Below are positions 29,849 through 36,852 of a stretch of DNA of 63,035 bases, piece after piece. Within the stretch, counting starts at the first letter, position 1, and each line of letters opens with the position of its first letter. The position numbers and the translations under genes are program-made. The stretch comes from Thomasclavelia sp. (GTDB lineage: Bacteria; Bacillota_I; Bacilli_A; Erysipelotrichales; Coprobacillaceae): positions 1-63,035 of the forward strand of contig JAHHSU010000001.1 of assembly GCA_020025035.1 (NCBI GenBank), read 5' to 3'. The notes below the pieces were generated by a model. That model was not told the DNA's origin. It was given only the letters and a program-made list of their open reading frames with translations, and made no database searches.

Positions 29849-29888
29849 GGCACTGTAATGCCTAAGTAGCCCCGGAAACTACAGGAGG
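29849..29888 (+). promoter_or_regulatory. L13-type ribosomal leader
   Basis: Two short stems, GGCA/TGCC (29849-29852 / 29859-29862) and GTAG/CTAC (29866-29869 / 29879-29882) around a CCCCGGAAA loop, then AGGAGG. Size, place and the GTAGCCCCGGAAACTAC block fit the Firmicutes L13 leader, an autogenous feedback element upstream of rplM-rpsI. Confidence 0.75.
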
Positions 29889-29897
29889 AAATATACA

Positions 29898-30335
29898 ATG
29901 CGACAAACAACAATGGCAAAGGAATCAACAATTGAACGTAAATGGTTTGTTGTTGATGCTGAAGGACTTACTTTAGGACGTTTAGCTTCTGAAGTAGCAA
30001 CAGTATTAAGAGGAAAACATAAACCTACATTTACACCACATGTAGATACAGGAGATTATGTAATCATTATTAATGCTGAAAAAGTAGTAATGAGTGGTAA
30101 AAAACTTGATAAAGTTAAATATTATAGCCATTCTGGATGGGCTGGTGGTTTAAAAGTGAAAACTGCTAGAACTTTCCAACAAAAAAATCCTACAGGATTT
30201 GTGGAAGCAGCAATTAAAGGGATGTTACCACATAACACTTTAGGAAGAAAACAAGGAATGAAATTATTTGTTTATACAGGTAATACGCATCCACATGCAG
30301 CTCAAAAACCTGAAGTATTAGAAATTAAAGGTTAA
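29898..30335 (+). CDS. rplM: 50S ribosomal protein L13
   Basis: 145 aa; early 50S assembly. [19 protein letters not shown], the [15 protein letters not shown] block and [11 protein letters not shown] are diagnostic. ATG at 29898 lies 9 nt after AGGAGG; the second ATG at 29913 is too far from the site. Confidence 0.97.
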   Translation: MRQTTMAKESTIERKWFVVDAEGLTLGRLASEVATVLRGKHKPTFTPHVDTGDYVIIINAEKVVMSGKKLDKVKYYSHSGWAGGLKVKTARTFQQKNPTGFVEAAIKGMLPHNTLGRKQGMKLFVYTGNTHPHAAQKPEVLEIKG

Positions 30336-30349
30336 GAAGGAGGACTACT

Positions 30350-30742
30350 ATGGCAAACGTACAATATAGAGGAACTGGACGTAGAAAAACATCTGTAGCA
30401 CGTGTTATTTTAACACCTGGAACAGGTAAATTTTTAATAAACGGAAAAGAAGCGAAAGAATATTTACCATCTGATGTATTATTAATGGTAATTAATCAGC
30501 CATTAGAATTAACTGGAACATCTGATAAATTTGATGTGAAAGTTAATGTATATGGTGGAGGATATTCAGGTCAAGCTGGTGCTATCCGTCATGGTGTTTC
30601 AAGAGCTTTATTAGAAGCTGGTTCTGATTATAGACCTGTTTTAAAAGCTGCTGGGTTCTTAACTCGTGATGCTCGTGCTAAAGAACGTAAAAAATATGGT
30701 CTTAAAGCTGCAAGACGTGCTCCACAATTTTCAAAACGTTAA
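30350..30742 (+). CDS. rpsI: 30S ribosomal protein S9
   Basis: 130 aa; its C-terminal tail SKR touches P-site t[17 protein letters not shown] and [14 protein letters not shown] are standard. Co-transcribed with rplM. Confidence 0.98.
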   Translation: MANVQYRGTGRRKTSVARVILTPGTGKFLINGKEAKEYLPSDVLLMVINQPLELTGTSDKFDVKVNVYGGGYSGQAGAIRHGVSRALLEAGSDYRPVLKAAGFLTRDARAKERKKYGLKAARRAPQFSKR

Positions 30743-30767
30743 TGGAAATCTGGAGAAGAATAACAAT

Positions 30768-30810
30768 AAAAAAGCCTTTATGGTAAGATTTCTTACTAAA
30801 AGGTTTTTTT
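30768..30810 (+). terminator. rpsI terminator, probably bidirectional
   Basis: Imperfect long stem whose inner helix GTAAGA/TCTTAC is 30783-30788 / 30791-30796, flanked by an A-run on the left and seven T on the right. It separates convergent rpsI and the DUF4314 gene. Confidence 0.75.
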
Positions 30811-30825
30811 ATTATTGTTTTTATT

Positions 30826-31095
30826 TTAATTACTGATTAATTTAAAATAGTCTTTGTTTGGAATTAATCCTAGTGATTGACCATTATCCCATTTCATATG
30901 AATTGTTCCTATATCATCAATATAGTCAACTGTCCCTATCGTACCTGATGGAACTGGATGGTATGGATCATCCATTTTAATACATTCAATTCTTGAGCCA
31001 GCAGGATAGTGAATTTTTAATAACTCTACATTTATTATTTCTTGTCTAGTTTTATTTTCATATTCTAATTTATTTAACGAATTAGTATTTTTCAT
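30826..31095 (-). CDS. DUF4314 domain protein
   Basis: 89 aa, no membrane segment. Residues ~30-85 match DUF4314: YPAGSRIECIKMDDPYHPVPSGTIG then DDIGTIHMKWDNGQSLGLIPNKDYF, a small beta-barrel-like domain of unknown function. AAAGGAG precedes the ATG on the minus strand. The domain is often carried on conjugative or phage-type elements; here it stands alone between rpsI and gdhA with no element around it. Confidence 0.82.
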   Translation of the reverse strand: MKNTNSLNKLEYENKTRQEIINVELLKIHYPAGSRIECIKMDDPYHPVPSGTIGTVDYIDDIGTIHMKWDNGQSLGLIPNKDYFKLISN

Positions 31096-31163
31096 AAAAA
31101 CATCTCCTTTATTTTTATATACAAATAAAAATAAAGATATTCTTATTTTAAAGTTATTATATT

Positions 31164-31199
31164 AAAAAAAACTCATTAGTATTATATTTACTAATGAGT
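31164..31199 (-). terminator. gdhA terminator
   Basis: Minus-strand hairpin, 11-bp perfect stem (31171-31181 / 31189-31199), seven-base loop, followed on the minus strand by seven T (31170-31164). Confidence 0.85.
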
Positions 31200-31207
31200 A
31201 AGTTGGA

Positions 31208-32551
31208 TTAATAAATTCCTTGAGAAATCATTGCTTCTACTACTTTTGAAAATCCAGCTATATTTGCACCAGCTATTAAATCATCATTTAAGTGATACTG
31301 TATACATGCTTGTTTGCAAGCTCTATAAATTTCTTTCATAATTTCTTGTAGTTTTAAGTCTACTTCTTTTTCTGTCCATGAATATCTCATTGAATTTTGT
31401 GCCATTTCTAATGCAGATACTGCAACACCACCAGCATTTGCTGCTTTTGCAGGAGCCAATATTATACCATTATTTTTAAAATGATGGATTGCTTCAGGAG
31501 TTGTTGGCATATTTGCGCCTTCTATAATATATTTAATTCCATTTTGTTGGAGTAGTTTTGCATCATTTAAATCAATTTCATTTTGTGTTGCACATGGGAA
31601 TGCAATATCAGCTTTTAGCCCCCATGGTTTTTCATTTTTAACAAATTGACAATTAAATTTTTTTGCATAGTCTTCTAATTTAGTAGTGTTTTCTGTCCTT
31701 ATTTTTATAAGGAAATTTATTTTTTCATCGGTTATAATTCCTTCAGGATCATAGATATATCCATCTCTTCCTGAAATAGAAATAACTTTGGCACCAAATT
31801 CACGTGCTTTTAAACATACACCCCAAGCGACATTTCCATAACCAGAGACAATGATTTTTTTTCCTTCTAGAGATTCACCTTTTTCTTTTAACACTTCATT
31901 TGCAAAATACACAGCTCCAAAACCAGTTGCTTCAGGTCGTATATGACTTCCACCATATACAATTGGTTTTCCTGTAATAACTCCGTTTTCAAATGCTCCT
32001 TTTAGGTGACGATAATATCCATATAAGTAGCCAATTTCTTTAGCTCCAACCCCAATATCTCCAGCTGGAACATCTATATTTGGACCGATATGTTTATATA
32101 GTTCACTCATAAAGCTTTGACAAAAACGCATAATTTCTGCATCTGATTTTCCTTGAGGATCAAAGTCAGATCCACCTTTTGCACCACCTATAGGTAATGT
32201 AGTTAATGCATTTTTAAATATTTGTTCGAAACCTAGAAATTTAATGATTCCTAAATTAACACTTGGATGAAAACGTAATCCTCCTTTGTATGGTCCAATG
32301 GCACCATTAAATTGAACTCTAAATCCACGATTTACTTGAATATTGCCTTGATCATCTTGCCAACTAACCTTAAACATGATTACACGTTCTGGTTCAACAA
32401 GTCTTTCTAAAATAGCATATTTTTCATATTCTGGGTGTGCTTGTAAAACAGGTTGTAGACTTTCGAGTACTTCCTCAACAGCTTGATAAAATTCAGGTTC
32501 GTTATTATTTTTTTCTTTTACATTACATAATACTTTTTCAATATAGCTCAT
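31208..32551 (-). CDS. gdhA: glutamate dehydrogenase (NADP type)
   Basis: 447 aa, hexameric subgroup I length. Reductive amination of 2-oxoglutarate to glutamate. Glutamate-binding PYKGGLRFHP and GGAKGGSDFDP (with catalytic Lys), the DVPAGDIGVG loop and the Rossmann SGYGNVAWG are present. The start at 32551 follows AAGGAGG; the ORF extends 23 codons upstream without a ribosome site. Divergent from the GTPase-nuclease gene; monocistronic. Confidence 0.96.
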   Translation of the reverse strand: MSYIEKVLCNVKEKNNNEPEFYQAVEEVLESLQPVLQAHPEYEKYAILERLVEPERVIMFKVSWQDDQGNIQVNRGFRVQFNGAIGPYKGGLRFHPSVNLGIIKFLGFEQIFKNALTTLPIGGAKGGSDFDPQGKSDAEIMRFCQSFMSELYKHIGPNIDVPAGDIGVGAKEIGYLYGYYRHLKGAFENGVITGKPIVYGGSHIRPEATGFGAVYFANEVLKEKGESLEGKKIIVSGYGNVAWGVCLKAREFGAKVISISGRDGYIYDPEGIITDEKINFLIKIRTENTTKLEDYAKKFNCQFVKNEKPWGLKADIAFPCATQNEIDLNDAKLLQQNGIKYIIEGANMPTTPEAIHHFKNNGIILAPAKAANAGGVAVSALEMAQNSMRYSWTEKEVDLKLQEIMKEIYRACKQACIQYHLNDDLIAGANIAGFSKVVEAMISQGIY

Positions 32552-32573
32552 TATTGTATCCTCCTTGGCATTT

Positions 32574-32602
32574 ATTGTATATGATTTATACAATTTTTTC
32601 AA
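32574..32602 (-). promoter_or_regulatory. gdhA promoter
   Basis: On the minus strand TTGAAA (32602-32597), 17-bp spacer, TACAAT (32579-32574), about 20 nt upstream of the gdhA start codon. Confidence 0.6.
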
Positions 32603-32663
32603 ATGTTTCCTTGTTGTCATTTGACCACATTTAGTATAACATTAAAAATAAGAGGTGTTCAAA

Positions 32664-35195
32664 TTGAAAAAAATAACGATAGGTATTTTAGCGCATGTTG
32701 ATGCAGGGAAAACGACTTTGTCAGAAGCATTTTTATATAAATCAGGAATTTTAAAAAAAACTGGAAGAGTTGATCACCAAGATTCATTTTTTGATTTTGA
32801 TATACAGGAAAGAAACAGAGGAATTACAATTTATAGTAAGTATCAATCATTTACATGGAAGGATACATTATTTACCTTGTTAGACACACCTGGTCATGTA
32901 GATTTTTTAACAGAAATGGAAAGGACAATACAGGTATTAGATTATGCTATAGTAGTAATTAATGCATCTGATGGTATTCAATCACATACTAAAACAATAT
33001 TTCAATTATTAGAGCAGTACCAAATACCTGTATTTATTTTTGTAAACAAGATGGATATTTCCAATCAATTAGAACAAGATTATATAGAGAATTTTAAAAT
33101 TCAATTCAATTATCATTGTGTTAATTTTATGCATAAGGATGATTCATTCTATGAAGATATCGCGTTGACTGATGAAAGAATGCTTGAATTTTATATACAA
33201 AATCATCAGGTTTTAACACATGACATTCAAAATATGATACAACAAAAACAAGTGATTCCATGTTTTTTTGGTTCAGCGTTACATTTAGATGGAATTGTGG
33301 AAATTTTAGATGATTTAGATAAATACACTGTGTCTAGACAATATGATAATGAATTTGGTGCAAGAGTATTTAAAGTTTCTTATGATTATCATATAAAACT
33401 TGTACATATTAAAATGTTAGGTGGAGTTTTAAAAGTTAAAACAAAAATTAACGATGAAAAAGTAAATCAGATACGTATCTATTCTGGTGATAAGTATAAA
33501 GTAGTAGATGAAATTTGTGCTGGTGATATTGCCACTATTGTAGGACTAAATCATTTAAGTATTGGGGAAGGATTAGGTAATCAAATTACACATATAGATC
33601 CATATTTAGTACCATATATGCAATATCAATTACTTTTACCTAAATCAGTTGATAGCTATAGTGTAATGCCTCAATTAGAACAGCTTCAACAAGTTGATCC
33701 AATGTTACAATTAGAGTATCATCATGAATTACACCAAATTCATTTATGTTTGATGGGAGAAATTCAAATTGAAATATTAAAACAGCAAATATTGGATCGC
33801 TTTGGATTAGAGGTAGAATTTCAATATTGTGATGTCTTATACAAAGAAACTATTACTCAACCTATTGAAGGAGTGGGTCATTTTGAACCATTAAAGCACT
33901 ATGCAGAAGTGCATGTTTTATTAGAACCATTACCTAGAGGAAGTGGAATTTTGATTTGCAACCAATGTGATGATGTGCTTTTAAAACAGTATCAATCACA
34001 AGTTATGGCTAATATTCAAGAAAAAAAACATATTGGAGTTTTAATTGGAGCACCGATTACAGATATTAAAATTACTTTAGTCGCAGGTAAAGCTCACGTG
34101 CAACATAGTACTGGAGGAGATTTTAAAGAAGCAACTATACGAGCAATAAGACAAGGATTAAGGCAAACCACTAGTATAGTATTAGAGCCTTATTACCACT
34201 ATGAACTTTGCATATTATCTGATTATTTAGGAAAGGCAATACACGATATTGAAAATATGCATGGTGATTATCAATTCAAACAAATAGATAATGATCATGT
34301 TTTAATAATAGGGTATGCTCCTGTAGTCAATATGCATGGTTACAATCAACAAGTTGCAATATATACTAAAGGAAGTGGAAAACTAACACTAACCATGGGA
34401 GAATATCGTCCATGTCACAATGAAAAAGAAGTAATTGAAAGGGCTAATTATCATTGTGACCAGGATATACAAAATCCATGCGATTCTATTTTTTGCAAGC
34501 ATGGTGCAGGTTTTGTGGTAAAGTCTGATAATGTATATCAGTATATGCATGTACCACTTCAATGGGCAACTAAACATTCTAGTAAAAAAGGTAATGTAAA
34601 AGAGATATTAGATTCTCAACATGAATTAGATATCATTTTTGAAAAGACATATGGGAAGACTAAAAGATATAAGGAACCTCGAAAAATAGAAAGTATAAAA
34701 GAAGTACAAAGTATAAAAATGAAACAAGATTGTTTATTAGTAGATGGTTATAATATCATTTTTTCATGGGATACCTTAAATCAACTAGCTAAAGAAAATT
34801 TAGATGCATCTAGACAACAACTAATTCATATATTAAGTAATTATCAAGGGTATCGAAAATGCATATTGATTATTGTGTTTGATGCTTATAAGGTAAAAGG
34901 TGGAAAAGAAAAGATTTACCAAGATGGAAATGTTTATGTTGTATATACAAAACAAGCACATACAGCGGATATGTATATTGAACGAATTACTTCATCATTA
35001 GTCAATGATTATCATGTAACAGTAGCATCATCTGATGGATTAGAACAATTAACTGTATTTAGTCAAGGAGCTAATAGAATGTCAGCTAGAGAGTTGCAAT
35101 TGGAGGTAGAATATGTAACTAAAACTAAATTATTAGAATATCAAAATAAACAAGTAAAATATAATAATAATTACGTATTGAAAGGGAAGAATTAA
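32664..35195 (+). CDS. EF-G/Tet(M)-like GTPase fused to Rae1/YacP-type NYN nuclease
   Basis: 843 aa. The N-terminal ~620 residues are a ribosomal-protection/EF-G-like GTPase: G1 AHVDAGKTT (10-18), G2 RGITI, G3 DTPGH (74-78), G4 NKMD (128-131), then domains II-V including HSTGGDFKEA in domain IV and the NPCDSIFCKHGAGF stretch. Residues ~685-843 are a NYN/PIN-fold domain closely resembling B. subtilis Rae1 (YacP): LLVDGYN (Asp694), VFDAYKVKG (Asp740), TADMYIE (Asp769), ASSDGLEQ (Asp791), GANRMSAREL. TTG start at 32664 sits 6 nt after AGAGGTG and gives the Tet(M)-like MKKITIG; the GTG at 32655 overlaps that site. Inference: ribosome-linked mRNA cleavage or rescue; tetracycline resistance cannot be read from sequence. 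Confidence 0.9.
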   Translation: MKKITIGILAHVDAGKTTLSEAFLYKSGILKKTGRVDHQDSFFDFDIQERNRGITIYSKYQSFTWKDTLFTLLDTPGHVDFLTEMERTIQVLDYAIVVINASDGIQSHTKTIFQLLEQYQIPVFIFVNKMDISNQLEQDYIENFKIQFNYHCVNFMHKDDSFYEDIALTDERMLEFYIQNHQVLTHDIQNMIQQKQVIPCFFGSALHLDGIVEILDDLDKYTVSRQYDNEFGARVFKVSYDYHIKLVHIKMLGGVLKVKTKINDEKVNQIRIYSGDKYKVVDEICAGDIATIVGLNHLSIGEGLGNQITHIDPYLVPYMQYQLLLPKSVDSYSVMPQLEQLQQVDPMLQLEYHHELHQIHLCLMGEIQIEILKQQILDRFGLEVEFQYCDVLYKETITQPIEGVGHFEPLKHYAEVHVLLEPLPRGSGILICNQCDDVLLKQYQSQVMANIQEKKHIGVLIGAPITDIKITLVAGKAHVQHSTGGDFKEATIRAIRQGLRQTTSIVLEPYYHYELCILSDYLGKAIHDIENMHGDYQFKQIDNDHVLIIGYAPVVNMHGYNQQVAIYTKGSGKLTLTMGEYRPCHNEKEVIERANYHCDQDIQNPCDSIFCKHGAGFVVKSDNVYQYMHVPLQWATKHSSKKGNVKEILDSQHELDIIFEKTYGKTKRYKEPRKIESIKEVQSIKMKQDCLLVDGYNIIFSWDTLNQLAKENLDASRQQLIHILSNYQGYRKCILIIVFDAYKVKGGKEKIYQDGNVYVVYTKQAHTADMYIERITSSLVNDYHVTVASSDGLEQLTVFSQGANRMSARELQLEVEYVTKTKLLEYQNKQVKYNNNYVLKGKN

Positions 35196-35200
35196 AGATA

Positions 35201-35254
35201 TATCACCATTCTTTTTGATAGATATTTCATAAGATATGAAAGAAGGGGGTGATA
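35201..35254 (+). promoter_or_regulatory. Shine-Dalgarno-sequestering hairpin
   Basis: TATCACC (35201-35207) pairs with GGTGATA (35248-35254) and TTCTTT (35209-35214) with AAAGAA (35239-35244). The right arm includes most of the AAGGGGGTGAT ribosome site of the YmaF-like gene, so translation should be off unless the stem opens. Possible thermometer or ligand switch. Confidence 0.5.
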
Positions 35255-35256
35255 GT

Positions 35257-35592
35257 ATGAGATGTAATCAAAATCATGTACATGTAATCAATGATAGTGT
35301 TTATCCTTTTTATTTCAATCATTATCTTCATGGTCATGATGTACATGGTCTTACAAGTAAAGAAATTTATGTAGGCAAAGGAAAGCATGTACATGATATT
35401 TATATTGTCACAACTAATAATATAGGTCATACCCATTTAATAAGAACAAGAGTAGGTCCTAATATTCGTATTGGAAATAGTCATATACATTATTTACAAA
35501 CAAAAACAATGGTTGAAAATCATCATTATCATCGATTAAAACTAGTTACTTCTCTTCCACAAAAATGGAGGATATCCCACAAAATCACATAA
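35257..35592 (+). CDS. His-rich YmaF-like protein
   Basis: 111 aa, soluble, no signal peptide. It is spaced with H-x-H pairs (HVH, HGH, HVH, HTH, HIH, HHYH): 16 His in 111 residues, as in the YmaF family whose function is unknown. Metal binding is an inference from the His pattern. Start at 35257 after GGGGGTGAT. The gene follows the GTPase-nuclease gene by 61 bp, with the site-masking hairpin between, and ends at its own terminator. Confidence 0.72.
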   Translation: MRCNQNHVHVINDSVYPFYFNHYLHGHDVHGLTSKEIYVGKGKHVHDIYIVTTNNIGHTHLIRTRVGPNIRIGNSHIHYLQTKTMVENHHYHRLKLVTSLPQKWRISHKIT

Positions 35593-35670
35593 CGATTAGA
35601 TAATTGATAGAAATAGGTTGTATAAAATAACATGTGTTATCAAGATATAACGTTTTTTCCTCCAATTTTT

Positions 35671-35699
35671 AGACTGTGAATTTGTTTGCAGTCTTTTTT
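35671..35699 (+). terminator. terminator after the YmaF-like gene
   Basis: AGACTG (35671-35676) pairs with CAGTCT (35689-35694), the stem extendable by wobble pairs inwards, and is followed by a T-run to 35699. Confidence 0.75.
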
Positions 35700-35721
35700 A
35701 GTGATATAAAAAGGAGAATAT

Positions 35722-36420
35722 ATGAGATTAGATATTTATTTAGCTAAAGTTTTATCTATAAATAGGCTTCAAGTACAAACAATAATAAAAAATGGTGAAA
35801 TTACTGTTAATCATATAACTGTTACAAATTTTAAAAGTAAGATAGATTTATCTAAAGACAAGATTATATATCAAGGTGAATTATTACCTCAACAAGTATA
35901 TACTTATATTATGTTGAACAAACCTAAAAATTGCTTATGTGCTAATCATGATTATAATGATGTAACAATTATGGATTATGTTGATCCTAAATATAGACAT
36001 TTGTCTATTGTTGGAAGATTAGATAAAGATACAACTGGGTTAGTTGTGTTAACAGATGATTATTATGCATTCAAACATTTAACTTATCCTTGTTTTCATC
36101 ACGAAAAAGAATATCTAGTTAAAGTAAGATACCCGTTAAAACTAGAAGATATTATATCATTTAAAAATGGAATTATTATTGATCAAAAGGTAAAATTAAA
36201 ATCTGCAAAACTTATAATTGTTAGTGAACATATTGCAAAAGTGGTAATTAGTGAAGGAAAATATCATCAAGTAAAGAAGATGTTTTTAACCATTCACAAT
36301 GAAGTATTAGAGCTTAGTCGTTTACGTATTAATCAATTGACACTAGATACCAATTTACAAGAAGGTGAATATAAATTATTAGATTCAAAGGAAGTAGCTA
36401 AACTTCTTGAAAATATATAA
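35722..36420 (+). CDS. RsuA-family rRNA pseudouridine synthase
   Basis: 232 aa. N-terminal S4 RNA-binding domain (MRLDIYLAKVLSINRLQVQ, 1-60) followed by the RsuA/RluB/E/F catalytic domain with GRLDKDTTGLVVLTDD (about 98-113; the Asp after RL is catalytic). Probably modifies 16S U516 (RsuA type) but RluB-type 23S activity cannot be excluded. Preceded by AAAAGGAG; converges on the next minus-strand gene with only 6 bp between stops. Confidence 0.9.
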   Translation: MRLDIYLAKVLSINRLQVQTIIKNGEITVNHITVTNFKSKIDLSKDKIIYQGELLPQQVYTYIMLNKPKNCLCANHDYNDVTIMDYVDPKYRHLSIVGRLDKDTTGLVVLTDDYYAFKHLTYPCFHHEKEYLVKVRYPLKLEDIISFKNGIIIDQKVKLKSAKLIIVSEHIAKVVISEGKYHQVKKMFLTIHNEVLELSRLRINQLTLDTNLQEGEYKLLDSKEVAKLLENI

Positions 36421-36426
36421 TGTATT

Positions 36427-36729
36427 TTAAATGATTTGGATAAGTATATAATATAAATTTGGATGACACATTTTATTAAAAATGCAATATGATTCAAAAT
36501 CATTGTCAATTTGGTCATACCCACTAGATAATGATTTTTTAAGTTGGTTAAAATCATTATCCATTATTTTACATGTAATAGCACCTTGAAGCTGATTATC
36601 TTGAGTTAATCGTAAGGGAGAAAATGATATTTCTAGAAATTGAATTGGAAAATGAAAAAATGTTTCTTGAAAATTTTGATATATATCTTCATTACTAGTA
36701 TCTAATAAAAAATGAATAACTAATTTCAT
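36427..36729 (-). CDS. hypothetical protein
   Basis: 100 aa; I do not recognise a family. A good AAAAAGGAG eight nt before the ATG on the minus strand, AT-rich codon use like the neighbours, and a position not overlapping any other gene argue that it is real. It is amphipathic with no signal peptide or clear membrane helix. Divergent from pcrA. Confidence 0.6.
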   Translation of the reverse strand: MKLVIHFLLDTSNEDIYQNFQETFFHFPIQFLEISFSPLRLTQDNQLQGAITCKIMDNDFNQLKKSLSSGYDQIDNDFESYCIFNKMCHPNLYYILIQII

Positions 36730-36852
36730 TATTAAATCTCCTTTTTGCTTGTTTAATTATAATATAACATTTACAGTCATTTCCTTCTAGATGGGGAAGA
36801 AAAAATATTTATTTTTTAGTATTATTTAGTATAATAATAGTTGGTGATCATG

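Noticed and set aside
32664-35195. Calling this a tetracycline-resistance gene
   Set aside because: GTPase part is Tet(M)-like, but the family also includes housekeeping EF-G paralogues; the nuclease fusion and chromosomal context do not support a resistance label.
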